The position numbers and the translations under genes were made by a program. This document shows positions 1 through 11,298 of a stretch of DNA of 64,000 bases, in pieces. The DNA comes from Liolophura sinensis (lineage: Eukaryota > Mollusca > Polyplacophora > Chitonida > Chitonidae), in the NCBI RefSeq assembly GCF_032854445.1, contig NC_088301.1:21939808-22003807 (forward strand), in the 5' to 3' direction. A model generated the notes under the pieces. The model made no database searches and was not told where the DNA came from. It saw nothing but the letters and a program-made list of their open reading frames with translations. Positions within the stretch are counted from its first letter, which is position 1. Each line of letters starts with the position of its first letter.

Positions 1-889
1 GAACAGCTGTATTTTGAACGACAGTCTCATGTACATGTAGAACAGTTTTTATTTTCTCGCTGGACATCAGCTCACTTATTTCTGGTACATGTATACCTTC
101 ATCGTAGTATTAGGCCCTTATGGTTTACAGGTTACGTGCTGTGAGTAATGAATTTCTGATAAGCGATTTTGCTTCATCGTCATTATTTCCCTGTGAATAA
201 ACTGTAATGCATTTTTGTTCTTAGTTTTTCGCAGAACCAGAAAATAAGAACAAAATTCATCAAGTAGTCGGAAGTTTTTCAAGACGATTACGTATTTGAA
301 TGTTATTTTGTGATCTATTGACAAAAGCGTTAGTCAGAAAATAATTTTTGTGACTGCACCCTGGACAAGCTTGCTGATTAATGTTATCTGTTCTAGTTTG
401 TTGTTTAAGAAGAGATTGTAGTGTAGACAAAAATGGGTAACATTTTGCTGGGGGATCCATGATCCAGCAGAAAGTTACCAGGCTTGAGGCGGTTGACGTT
501 TAACCACTTTTGTCCTTAAGTGACGTCCAGAAGACATTTACATTCACAAGTGTCCGAGAGAGGGATTTGTATCGACGTAACACTGTCTCAACTGCAGATA
601 GACTTAAGTTTAAGGAATTGTTATCGAGATCTTTGCGTACAAATACAATTTATCCAAAGCAATTACTCTAAAATCGCAGATTATATCCAAGGTAAGAGAG
701 TTCACAGCCCTTCAGTGTGGAGCATCATCACATCCAAGCATATAAGCATATCAAAATCCAAATGCTGGCCATGGAAATACTTATTTTAACCATCAGCAAG
801 AGTTCACGTGAACACAACATGCGTTCCAACAAATTAATTTGTTTGAAATGTATGAAAGAATACCAGCAGCATTGTGGTGGGTATAACCA
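1..889. other. Intergenic or intronic DNA, nothing recognised
   Basis: AT-rich sequence. Only short open frames occur (the longest 89 codons, from 520) and none resembles a known family. No repeat, RNA gene or splice-bounded exon could be supported. Confidence 0.5.
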
Positions 890-1715
890 CTAAGGGGAAT
901 CTTCATGGGGTTGATGATAGGTATGTGGTCACCATGACAACCGCGCAAATGAACAAATGTGTTCACGAAAAATGAAAACTCTGTGCGGAAAACCGCTGTA
1001 GTTATATCTCGGACACGAAATCATATCTACCTATATAGTATACATAAGGAAAATGCCTATCTGCTTACCATGACAACCGCGAAAATGGACAAGTGTGAGT
1101 CGTGACACATCGTCACCTCTGTGTGTATGTATCCAGCAAAAATTAAAACTCTGTGTGAAAAACTTTTAGAGTTGTAGCCCGCACACGAACTCATATATTT
1201 TTTAAAGTATAGGCCTATCTAAGGAAAATGGCTAACTGGTTACCAAGACAACCGTTGAGATGGGCAAATGTGAGTCGTGACAGATCGTTGTTTGTGTATC
1301 TATGTATCCACCAAAAATGAAAACTCTATGCAGAAAACAGGGTAATAGCCTTAACAAAGAAATCATACATATTTATATAGCATATAGGGATATATGTACA
1401 GGGAAGTTAACGATATGGTAACCATGACAACCCCAGAAGTGAACAAGTGGGAGTCTTGACACATCGTCATATGTGTATAAAGATATTCACCAAAAATGCA
1501 AACTCTACCTAGAAAACAGTTGCAGTTATAGCCCGGACACGAAATCATATCTATTTTTATAGTACATGTATATATAAGGAAAATGGCTATGTGGTTACCA
1601 TGACACTCGCAGAAATGAACAAAAGAGTTGCGACATATCGTCATCTGTGTATCTATGTATCCACCAAAAAATTAAAACTCTCCGTGAAAAACAATTGGAG
1701 ATATAGCCCGGACAC
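890..1715. repeat. ~175-bp tandem satellite, about 4.5 diverged copies
   Basis: A block beginning near 'accatgacaaccgcg' recurs at about 931, 1068, 1240, 1421 and 1596. Spacing is about 172-181 bp, except the first interval, which lacks roughly 40 bp. Each unit carries the same ordered words: 'accatgacaacc', 'gagtcgtgacacatcgtc', 'gtatccaccaaaaat', 'aaaactctgtg', 'gcccggacacgaa', 'aaggaaaatggc'. Copies are perhaps 75-80% alike, so the array is old. Open frames inside it are not conserved between copies and are treated as shadows. Confidence 0.85.
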
Positions 1716-3190
1716 GAATATGGACGGACAGATGGAAAAAAATTCCTATAAAATCAAAGCTGTGTGAAGTTGGAATGAAGTATCGCTGGACTGTCTGACA
1801 AAAACTAACACTGAGCCACGGAAGACATATGATATATCTTCTCACAATCTTTGTGTTTGACATAGAGGCATTAATTCAAGATTTTTTGGCTGTAAAAATA
1901 GGGATGGCAGAATAATGGCCAATGGGAGTAAAGCAGTCATTATTTGTCAGGTTAATTTCTTTCTGACGAGAAGACGAACCCGACAAAAATGAAACGTCAA
2001 TTCCACTTAATGATTACCTTGTAAATAACTCGTGACTGAGGATAAAACATGCAAACACCAACAAGCCTTCAGCAGAAAAAGTGTTTGGCCTTTTGGAAAT
2101 GGGGCAGTAATAGGCTGTTTGTCTGATTTGCCTCTCATAAAAACAGAAGGAAAGGAGAGTAATGCTCTACGCCTGTATACGAAACTCTACACAGTTGTCA
2201 GCAGCCGGACGTGTAGTTCTCTCCTACCACGGACTTTGAAAACCCTCGTGTTCCGTACCACAAACTACCGCGAGGATCCGGCTCCGGGTCAGGTAGTACA
2301 GGCAATCAAAGGGCAACCTGATTATGACTGGAGCGAGATTTGAAATTCTTTGATGTATGTTCCCACGCCATGTTTTATCAAACACAACCTGTTCTTATGA
2401 TCAGCGGGATTCCATTTACAGTACTTTATAAAGTAAGACAATGCGAGCTAAACCAATCAGCTCAGTGTACTTATTGTCATTTGTTCCATCTAAAAAATGA
2501 TCACATAAAACCAGCGAAGTTAACATTTTATTGAATACAATTTGGTTGCTGAGAGCGTGTGAGAGACATAAGCATATGCATATGGGCAAACGTGTTATAA
2601 AGTTACAAATAAAGTCTTGGGTAGGCTGGAAAGTACACCATTTACGTTATTAGGAGTTCTTGTACCCGTTTCTTGGTTCTTTATATTGTTCTTGACGACT
2701 ATAGACTGTAAAAGTCATTTTGGGACAACTGAAAAAAATTATGTGTCATATTAGTTGAGAAGTACCAGTCCCACAACACCGAGATGTACTGGCACCGACA
2801 GACGACGCTAGAAGAGCCACAGCTTTTCCTGTGCCATTGAAGTTACTGAGTGTTCAGTAGAGTACAACGGTACTCTACACCTGGGTAATGCTACAAGACA
2901 GATATCGCCCGTTGGGGACCATTTTTTCTGTCAAAATTGTACTAAACTGTACACGAATTGGTTGCACTAAACACGATATTTCGCCAAAACGAGACCTCTT
3001 GACAACCACTTGGTAGTGTATTTACATTTCTATTTGGTGGTAACGATTTATTACTAGACAAAACAGGTAATGGTGTACTGTCTCTCTACAACAATAGCAC
3101 TTGCTCATCAATGCGGACGTCTTTTCTGATCTCGTTTACAACATTCTCGTTCACTTATGTCTGTTATTGCTGATTAATCTACACGCTAAA
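1716..3190. other. Unassigned DNA; one 103-codon frame
   Basis: No repeat or recognised gene. The frame at 2032-2343 (+) is 103 codons, and its last third is richer in G+C than the flanks. I recognise no domain, and no splice sites clearly bound it. It could be an exon fragment or chance. Confidence 0.35.
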
Positions 3191-3194
3191 AACA

Positions 3195-3381
3195 AAGTGT
3201 TTCATCTATAAACACATCTCTGTCACACTTTGTGTTTACATAGTAAACATGTGACATTTAATGAGTAAACCTTTATATGTGTTTTGGAATTACACTCATG
3301 TTTACTGAACTGTGTTTATTGAATAAACACCAGCAGGTGGCTATAAAATGTAACAGAAATGTGATTATAAACGAAACACTT
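3195..3381. repeat. Foldback (imperfect inverted repeat) element
   Basis: The left arm from 3195 (agtgtttcatctataaacac...) matches the reverse complement of the right arm ending at 3381 (agtgtttcgtttataatcac...). About three quarters of the first 40 bases pair, and a further shared 'agtaaacatg' follows inside. It is internally rich in 'gtttatt..aataaac' mini-palindromes. This resembles a hairpin MITE; no target duplication was found. A SINE fragment begins a few bases downstream. Confidence 0.6.
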
Positions 3382-3389
3382 ATTTTTTA

Positions 3390-3581
3390 CTGCGGTATCT
3401 GTGAGTTCAAATCCAGCTTATGCTGGTTTCCTCTCCGGCCCTTAGTGGGAAGGTCTGCCAGCAACCTGCGGATGGTCTAGCGTTTTCCCCGGGCTGTGCC
3501 CGATTTCCTCCCACCATAATGTTGGCCGCTGTCGTAAATATTCTCGAGTACGGCGTAAAACAACAATCAAGTAAATAAATA
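3390..3581 (+). mobile_element. SINE family B, 5'-truncated
   Basis: It starts in the tRNA-like box B region ('gtgagttcaaatccagc'). The conserved core follows ('ggtttcctc', 'cctcccaccataatg'), then the tail 'gtacggcgtaaaaca' and an (aaat)n end. In this window family B means a tRNA-derived SINE whose full copies (for example 18136-18369) have box A and box B and end in 'caccaatcaaataaataaa'. Confidence 0.85.
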
Positions 3582-4029
3582 CTTAGAGTGGCCCACTCTT
3601 TCAGTATACGATTTCTCGTTCCTTATGGCCAATATATGGACAATATATATGCTTGTGCATGTAAACACAAAGTATATAAAGTCAAAAAGAAAATAAGTAT
3701 AGAGAGATTTCATTCCTAGCTAAGACTGACCGGCGTCCTGTAAATACATTTCTTCTGTCTTTACCACGGCATTAAAGACTAATCAACCGAATGAACATTA
3801 CTAAAAAATATGTTTTTAACGCCCATTTACGTTGAAAATTTTTAGTACTACATATATTTAATAAATACACGTGATATTACTTATTACATTTAACTAAGCT
3901 TTTATGTGTAATTCGTTGGTGAGTACCTACGGCAGATGAGTAAATAAATTTACTTCAACACAGTTTAGAATTCTTCTTAGATTAAGATGTTTTTCAAAAT
4001 TCATATATAGGACTATATTCCTCTGCTTA

Positions 4030-4149
4030 CGTGGAAAGGTCTTTCAGCTACCTTCGGATGGTCGTGAGTTTCCTCCCACCATAATAATTGCCGTCGTCTT
4101 ATAAATGAAATATTCTTGAGTACGGCATAAAACACCAACCAAATAAGTA
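4030..4149 (+). mobile_element. SINE family B fragment (3' part)
   Basis: It has the core 'cctcccaccataat', then 'gaaatattcttgagtacgg' and 'taaaacaccaaccaaataa'. The tRNA-like head is missing. Confidence 0.85.
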
Positions 4150-4247
4150 AATATCAGAATCCATAAACACCTCCTTTCTGATAACCTGACAGCTTGATGG
4201 AAGTTGGAGCTTTTTACAAAGACAGTGTATATAACACTCCCATGATA

Positions 4248-4500
4248 TACTGTTCTCACGGGACGAGAGACGTAAGAATTTGATTTTTCACGAAGCCAAT
4301 AAATTTCACTGTTTGGCCATTTCGTATGTGACGTGTGAACTTATTTCCTCCATGAATCTCTACTGGATTCGGATTTCTTTATGTGGTGTGGAATTTCTTT
4401 GTAACGTTAGAGTTGATTGAGAATGGACAATTTCTTACTTGAGTTGTAACAAAATGGCTGGTTTAGTTTTCTTTTTCAATCGCTCCGTAGAGGATTTCTC
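4248..4500 (+). repeat. Dispersed repeat J, copy 1
   Basis: It aligns in the same orientation with 16019-16262. Shared words in order include 'ttctc.cgggac', 'ggccaataaa', 'cccatttcgt'-like, 'tttcctccatgaat', 'gaatttcttt' and 'aatttctta.ttgagttgt'. Function is unknown; it is probably a piece of an old transposable element. Confidence 0.7.
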
Positions 4501-4734
4501 ATTCGCTGAGTCAGTCGAAGCCTGATCATTTAAAACGTCCTTAGGGAATCAAATGAAGTAAGTTGCTGATTACCAGTCTGAGTGGAATTCCCTCGACACA
4601 TCCCTCGACACAGGACTGTGATTACACACCTGACAAGTCATTAGCTTATCCTGGCGGAAACACAGGATGCAAACGTTATTGTCTGACTGTGTTATATAGG
4701 TTCAGTGTCAGATCAAGCAAATGTTGTTATAATT

Positions 4735-4918
4735 CAGTATAATTACATGTTTATAATGTGCTTAGTAACTGACTATCTGTTTATGATGTCTTTAATAGTT
4801 GAATGTGTTTATAATGCGCCTAATAACTGACTATCTGTTTATGATGTGTTCAGTAACTGACTATCTGTTTATGATGTGTTTAATAACTGACTATCTGTTT
4901 ATGATGAGTTTAATAACT
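4735..4918. repeat. 30-bp minisatellite, about 6 copies
   Basis: The unit approximates 'taactgactatctgtttatg' plus 'atgtgtttaa'. The first copies are degenerate and the last four nearly identical. Confidence 0.85.
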
Positions 4919-5536
4919 TAATTTAATACCGTAAAAACGACCAGCACTATACTGCTGGAAAGTCAGAAATTGCTTTGTTTTGTTTTGTTTTTTTTTGCAC
5001 TAGAATTAGCACAGTACGGTTAGGCGAGAAAGATTTGAAATGTGCTCAGTCTAAATGAAAAATTAACGAGGATAAAGGTTTAATATATATGTTACAATAT
5101 GTACAAGCTGCATGTTAATGTCGTGAATTCCACATAGTCGATATCAAAGATGTAAACAAGGAAAATTGTGTTGGGTATTTTAAATCAGTGATGGATTAAT
5201 ATTATACGTAATTAATTGTCTGGGCGAGCATTCGTGAAATACTTTTTAAAAATGTGTTATAATATCTTTTTTATATCAATAACACGTAAATGTTTGTGAG
5301 TGGAATATTTTCCTTCAAAAGGAGGCGTACTGTATAGGAGGATGTGACAAAAATTACATTTCGTGTTAACACCTTGTCCTTACATTACCCTAAGCTTCCA
5401 TAACACAGATTAAAACCACATCAGATCGAGATTTCTCAGTGTCTGGGATTACAGCCAAGGATTGGGTTTATTACAACATTAGACCTGAGGATAATTACCT
5501 TCCAATGTGCTTTATGTTCTGTACTTTCTACGTGCC
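4919..5536. other. Unassigned AT-rich DNA
   Basis: No open frame of note, no repeat family member and no RNA gene seen. Confidence 0.4.
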
Positions 5537-5595
5537 CTCGCCATGATATGGCTGAAATATTGCCGATGTGGAGTTAAGCCATAATCATTCATTCA
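5537..5595 (+). mobile_element. 59-bp SINE/LINE tail insertion (family K) with 11-bp target duplication
   Basis: The segment 'ccatgatatggctgaaatat' plus 'tgccgatgtgg' and a (cattcatt) end is a widespread mollusc retroposon tail. It is flanked by a perfect 11-bp duplication 'ttctacgtgcc' at 5526-5536 and 5596-5606, so it is a complete but very 5'-truncated insertion. A degenerate relative lies at about 63830-63865. Confidence 0.8.
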
Positions 5596-5722
5596 TTCTA
5601 CGTGCCAGCTAACCTTGTGCGGATTTTGATTCCCGAGACATGTTTGACAACCGATCCGACTTTCATGTATTCAGCCAAGGCTATCTCGTCGCACTAATAA
5701 ACCTATTTGACTATTCTCCTGT

Positions 5723-5812
5723 TCGTGGGAAGGACTCCCAGCGGTTGCTCTTGGGTTTCCGTCGGGCTTTTGGGTACGGCGTAAAACACCAATAAAAAAA
5801 TAAATAAATAAA
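5723..5812 (+). mobile_element. SINE family B fragment with internal deletion
   Basis: 'gtgggaaggactcccagc' is joined to 'gggtacggcgtaaaacacca' and an (aaata)n tail; the 'accataatgctgg' core is deleted. Confidence 0.75.
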
Positions 5813-6149
5813 GCCAATTCAAAATATCTGGTCACGGCCATCGCGTCACATTACAAAAACTTACTCGAAAATATTCATCGTTTCTTTCTTTCTTTCTGTA
5901 TAGCTATTTGTGTCAGCCTCACTGAATCACTCTGTCAAAGACAACAGACTCGACACCTCTCCCAGTTTCAATTTAGGCCTAGCTACACCGGATAATCACA
6001 CAAGATTCTTGGCGTGTTCCTTCTTTCTGTACTAGTCGACAAGTTACTCGGAGAGCTTATTTTGAGCCTTATCCACACGACTTCGTTATATGACACTCTG
6101 TCTACATCAGACCGGAAATCTCAAACTCATCCAAACCACCCTGATCGGA

Positions 6150-6400
6150 AGTCGTTGTCTGCTGAACCGAAAGTAATCAAATTCGCTTGATTCGCCCTGA
6201 CTTGGTCAGGTTTAAAAGATGGTGAACTACATTAACAGATTTGCACTCCTCCTTGAGCCACTAACCTTTGTTCGGCCAACAGATAATTCATTGGCTTCAC
6301 TTATTGGATGCTGCCATTTGGACAAACAGCTTTACCTTATCCACATAGATAAGCGTATAGTGAAGTGAATTCAGTCCATGCCTTGAGGGCAGTGTCGTAA
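6150..6400 (+). repeat. Dispersed repeat C, copy 1
   Basis: Shared with 10090-10320 (+) and 53600-53850 (-). Common order: 'ggaagtcg', 'ctgaaccgaaa', 'attcgcc..gattcgc', 'ggt.tgaaagat.gt', 'gccact.acctt', 'taccttatc.a.a.agataa'. Copies have diverged by perhaps 25-30%. Confidence 0.7.
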
Positions 6401-6474
6401 TTCACACACATATCTGAACACACATCACGACAACCTGGTATTCTTACTTCAGTCAGATCTGTACCTTTATTGTT

Positions 6475-6745
6475 CATTCAGTGAGACGTTTACCTTTATT
6501 GTTTATTCAGTGAGACCTTTACCTTTATTGTTTATTCAGTGAGACCTTTACCTTTATTGTTTATTCAGTGACACCTTTACCTTTATTGTTCATTCAGTGA
6601 CACCTTTACCTTTATTGTTCATTCAGTGACACCTTTACCTTTATTGTTCATTCAGTCAGACGCTTACCTTTCTTGTTCATTCATTAAGGCTTTTACCTTT
6701 ACTTTCATTCAGAAAGATTTTTTTATCGTTATTGTTCATTCAGTC
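6475..6745. repeat. 29-bp minisatellite, about 9 copies
   Basis: The unit approximates 'ttcagtgacacctttacctt' plus 'tattgttca'. The central copies differ mainly at a gtt/gac position; the 3' copies are decayed. Confidence 0.85.
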
Positions 6746-8455
6746 AGGATAAGAATGCTTAAATTGCGTCTACCAGGACGCCTTCAGGCACGGCCATTTG
6801 AGGAAGACGCGCACCTGATACAGTTATGAATTCTTGATTCACGTGTAAACTCAACTTCAAATGAGGCACTAAAGGGGACGTACAAGAAAGACTCCTCTCA
6901 CTCGAATGGATTGTTATAAGGCTGAAGAGATTTAAGGCTGAAATGAATTTACTGTGTCAGGGAGATTCTAATAAACGCCTGCACCCTACGTTTCCTAAAT
7001 TTTACGATAAGTGCAGTTCTCTTCTAATTGGTAGGTGTGGAGTCATTCCACATAATCCCAGGACAAGGCTGTATATTTATTGTGTTCAGTTGGTAGAAAG
7101 GTAAGTGATATCCAAAGAACTTAAGCGACTTTACCTATCCTGATCTCTTGATATGCTCATTAACAAGCTCAGAAAAATATAGCCTCTGAAATCTGAATAC
7201 TCTTTAGAGCAGCTCAAAGAAATGTAACCAAAGCAAACATGACAAATTTTGCAGAAGAAACAAAGAAGAATTCACTCGCAGCATGTCTTACCCATTCAGA
7301 TGAAGAAATAGCCATCTGAGATTTTTTATTTTGCTTAACAGTTATACCTTGCAACTTTATCTGTGTAGCGCTTGGTATAAACAGTATCTCTGCCACAACT
7401 GGTAACAGCATAAAAAGTGGATAAAAGGCTGACGGATTCATAAGAATACATGTTTTTGGAAAAAAACCTGAGAGTAAAAGCTTGAAAAACTGATTGAGTG
7501 ATTATGTAACACCCTTGTAATCAGAAATGCAGGGAGATATCGACAATGGCATAGCTGAGAAACTGTATAAGGCAATTGGGAAACACGGCACATGATCATG
7601 ATTAGGGGAAGGGCAAGAATAAAGAAGAACTTCAAAGTGAGGTTGGAAGTAATCGGAAGTAGTTCGGTCCAAATGGCGCCCATCCAAAAGTGTTTTTATG
7701 TTGTCTGTGAGAAAACGTAACTTAGAGATGAGCGAACATTCTTGATGGCAAAAAACAGTTCCGGGTTGCGAGGTTGCCTAATGGGGCTAAACTCCGCTCT
7801 ATGACTTTGTTGTATAAGTTGCTGCTTGGTTGGATAAAAACCGGCTAACCAGAACGAGTTCTGAATTGAACGGATTGCGCTTTCAAGATTAATGGAAGAA
7901 TTCCATTTCTCTTTTTTTAACTTCTAGCACAGAATCTTCACCTTCAACCGCAAAAAACTGCCAGGAAACAAAATATATACAGTCCTAAATATCTATGGCA
8001 AACATTGTCAATGTACAGGTAAACTAGTATGTAGTAAAGCTGACCAAAAATAGAAACGTTTAGCATATAAACATGAATTTGGCTGAGCAGTTGTTTCCAA
8101 GTACCCCTATATTTAATATTTGACCATTGTGACTACCTAAATGATAAATACTCTTGTCTTTAACAAACAGCCATAGTAAAGATCTTCTTCGAACATCTGA
8201 ATAAATTCTCTGAATTATATCTCTGTCGTGAGGGACCTGTTTGGCTGAGCAGCATAAAGCGTTTTTTCCTAAAACCCATGCCATGTCAATTTCCCTCAAT
8301 TTTATACACTCAGTCATCTTTACTCATTTCACATGTAACAATAATTTTCATATTTTCTAGAGATAGTGTTACCTATATTTAGGAATTGAATTTTTCGATA
8401 AAAAATGTTCTCTTGTCTTAAACAATATAAATTTTAAAGAGCATTTTCGAACAAC
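6746..8455. other. Unassigned DNA with several hydrophobic minus-strand frames
   Basis: Minus-strand frames at 7214-7441, 7438-7683 and 8060-8317 encode hydrophobic or cysteine-bearing peptides without recognised domains. They could be exons of one secreted-protein gene reading leftward from 8764, but no splice joins are convincing. Chance open frames remain the simpler reading. Confidence 0.3.
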
Positions 8456-8764
8456 TCAATAAATTCTATGTTGTGAGAAATCAGTCTCCTGGCAGTAGTA
8501 TGTACATATATTAAGGGACACAATGTTCACTGTACAATTATTGATGACCAGGGAATATATACCGTACCACTTCCTATTCGAGATGTTTATTTCTTGGCAG
8601 TTCCGGAAGACAAGCGACGGCCGCTTATGGATAGACTTCCCACGATATATCTTAAGTACTGATGGCTGAGACTTTAAACTCCTATCCCCCAGCACCACAA
8701 GCACCGCAAAGCTACACAAAACATAGGTTTTCATCAAACGATGTATTTTAGTGAGACATTTCAT
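8456..8764 (-). CDS. Hypothetical ORF with a possible signal peptide (candidate first exon)
   Basis: The 102-codon frame contains Met 11, after which the sequence reads M-K-T-Y, then a hydrophobic run (VLCSFAVLVVLG) and a polar D-R-S. This is the layout of a cleavable signal peptide. The rest has four to five Cys and basic patches but no domain I know. Neither donor candidate (near 8560) is strong. It may be the start of a secreted protein on the minus strand, or chance. Nothing around it supports a function. Confidence 0.25.
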   Translation of the reverse strand: MKCLTKIHRLMKTYVLCSFAVLVVLGDRSLKSQPSVLKIYRGKSIHKRPSLVFRNCQEINISNRKWYGIYSLVINNCTVNIVSLNICTYYCQETDFSQHRIY

Positions 8765-9388
8765 CGTGTCGGAATAATAGCAGATTAAAAAATCTAAGGC
8801 ATGTGTGATTTGTATATTGGCAGCAATATTATTGGCTGATCAACGCTGACATCTTACGACACTAGTGTAGTATGTAATCAATCAAATACAAGCCGTACTT
8901 GTCATGATATGTGGACAATATAAATACAAAAATTACAAATACATTAACATTGGTGAATAACAAAGTCAACAATCGTATGTAAGTGAAACTATTCTTGACC
9001 AATCAGTGAAATCAAATGACTGCAAGAAATATGCCTGGAAAGTGGCACAAATCAAGGTAGCTTAGTCAGTATAAATTACTCTTACGCTCTTGAGTATGAG
9101 GTTAAAAGATAAGTGAATTAATATATTTCGTTATTGACACTTGACATCATACACTCCCTACATCGCTATGTCAATTGGGCGTACATGCTATTTTGTGAAT
9201 TATACAGTTAAAATCTTTTTTTATATTCAAAATGTTACTCTATAAGCCTGTTTTCGACACCAAGATTTTATTGCCTCAGTGACAAAATTAAGTAGTCAGT
9301 CACTGACGAAGCCATAAAGGTAGAAGACATGTGGCTTTCAAGGAATGTCAGGATATCACAAGGAGTATCCTGTGCTTATTGTTACCAG

Positions 9389-9530
9389 GGCCCCGCAAAC
9401 AAGGAGTATGGTGGAATCTACAGCTCTCTGTCCAAGACCGGAGTTCTGAGATTTCTTGATACACTCCACCAATCACATTTAATGTCGGACAACTTTACCC
9501 TGACAGAGCACGAGGACATTCATGAAGAGG
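9389..9530 (+). CDS. Possible internal exon of an unknown gene
   Basis: A 142-nt stretch is more G+C-rich than its flanks. It follows a reasonable acceptor (pyrimidine-rich 'cttattgttaccag') and stays open in the frame that starts at 9329. The peptide is well mixed (N-K-E-Y-G-G-I-Y-S-S-L-S-K ... F-T-L-T-E-H-E-D-I) rather than low-complexity. The only donor at the right edge (agg|gtcaca) is weak. I recognise no family. Confidence 0.25.
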
Positions 9531-10089
9531 GTCACATATGTATATGTGCTTTTATTCATTAGTTTTATTTTATTAGCCGAAATCAAGATGCTGTTAGACA
9601 GCAACGCTGGGAGCATTGATTAAAGTTTGAATCACACCACGCCGAAAATATTTGTTATCAGACAGTAAGATTTCAAATGTGAGTGTTTGAGAGTTTATAC
9701 AACACGTAAATAATGTGAAAAGTCCCACTACAAACAAGGCGATAAAATGCGTTGTTGTTTCACTCAAACAGACAAAATATATATGCAAAGTGTTTTAAAG
9801 GTGGAAACACTATTGAATATCCACCAAAATGATTTAAAATTCCAATGATGAAACCTAGTATACAGGTACTTGCTTTTCTACAATTCTAGATTTACTCCAT
9901 ATGTCGCTGTGAAGAATTTACATAACTTTTATATGTCGTAAAATAAAGCAGAATATTTCTTTTGAATGGGTATACACTTTCTACAGTGCACTGACGCTGG
10001 GCTGATCAGTACATTCTCTCGTCCTTAAACTAGGAGTAGGTAACCAGATAGCCGATTTGCCAAACAATCCAACACCAGAAACACTACGT
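9531..10089. other. Unassigned DNA
   Basis: Only short frames; no repeat relation seen. Confidence 0.4.
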
Positions 10090-10320
10090 TAACCGGAAGT
10101 CGATACTTACTGAACCGAAAACTAGTAAAGTCATTCCATTCGCCCGGATTCGCTCAGGTGTGAAAGATCGTAAACTGTATGGACAGTTTTGGCCACTTAG
10201 CCACTGACCTTAACTCGCTCCAAAGACGGTTTATTGCTTACCCTTTATGGTGTGACCTGTCTGTGAGACAGTACTACACCTTATCGATACAGATAACGCA
10301 TAGTGAAGCGAGTCTGTCAA
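10090..10320 (+). repeat. Dispersed repeat C, copy 2
   Basis: Same block order as 6150-6400 (same strand) and as the reverse complement of 53600-53850. Confidence 0.7.
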
Positions 10321-10656
10321 CGTAGAGACAACACGGTGTGTTTACTGGCAGATATGTTTCGCCCAACACACAGCAGTCAGGCTTTTATTACCTTTATTGA
10401 CAATGTGTAAATTGTACATGTATGTACTGGAACACCTTTTGGCACCACGGGTGGTAGCTTAGGCCCTGTTCGAAGCACTGTCAACTAATTTGGTCGCAAG
10501 TTCGAATCCAGCCGTCAGTTAAGACAACATTAATATTAAGCACCAGACTAATAAATGAAATAAAAACACAGGCATCTCACAAATTAACCCACTAAACGAC
10601 AAGCTTGTTAATTTCGCGGCCAGTCAACTAATGTATTAACATCAAGGCTTGTTTGG

Positions 10657-10891
10657 GTCAACTGAATAAAAATATCTGAGTTATATAATTGCGCTATAAA
10701 TCAACCCAGAAAACCGAGTCATATGACCAGATCAAGTGAGTTATGACAGACTATTGTGAGTTTAACGACTAACCAAGTGAGTCAACAATATAATCACACG
10801 GGTTTCATGACTCACCTAATCTGGTCATTTGACACAGTTTTCTGAGTTGAATTAGTGCAGTTGTATAACTAAGATTTTTGAGTCAGTTCAC
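10657..10891. repeat. Large foldback element, ~87-bp arms
   Basis: The left arm 10657-10746 and the reverse complement of 10805-10891 share, in order, 'caactga', 'aaaat.t.agttata.aa', 'tgc.cta', 'tcaac.cagaaaac', 'gtca.atgaccagat' and 'gtgagt.atga'. About 75-80% of positions pair. The 58-base loop holds a smaller inverted repeat around 'attgtgag..gtcaacaat'. It is consistent with a hairpin transposon (MITE or foldback). Terminal target duplications were not resolved. Confidence 0.75.
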
Positions 10892-11194
10892 CGAAAACTT
10901 CTCAGTGCGGTTTCAAACCCGAGCCAAATCAAACCTACGTGGTAATTTGCGTGCTTTATGGCTTGATCCTAAAAAAAAGGGGACAGTCGAGTCCTGGTCG
11001 GTCCGGGATCCTTACTCTGCAACAACCTTGAGCGTCAGATCTTCGGCATAGCAATACAGTGAACAATAAAGATGCATTACAGCTTGCCTGATATGACTGA
11101 AGTAATGAATGTTGAATGTAAGATTAGAGGTATTCGTCCAACAAGCAAGCACATCCAGCGTGGACATGTAATATAGTTCAGATATACATTAGTC

Positions 11195-11290
11195 TTGATG
11201 GTCGTAAGTTTCCTCTGCCCGGTTTCCTCCCACCATAATGCGGACCACCGTCGTGGAAGTGAAATATTTTCGATCGCCGCGTCTAACGAA
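11195..11290 (+). mobile_element. SINE family B fragment abutting the 54-bp array
   Basis: 'ggtttcctcccaccataatg' is followed by 'accgtcgtggaagtgaaata'; the tail is mutated. It ends within about 10 bp of the first unit of the 54-bp minisatellite. Confidence 0.8.
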
Positions 11291-11298
11291 TACTGGCA

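Noticed and set aside
6475-6745. CRISPR-like array of ~29-bp repeats (similar thought for 30-, 37- and 28-bp arrays)
   Set aside because: Repeats are head-to-tail with no unique spacers, there are no cas genes, and the DNA is eukaryotic.
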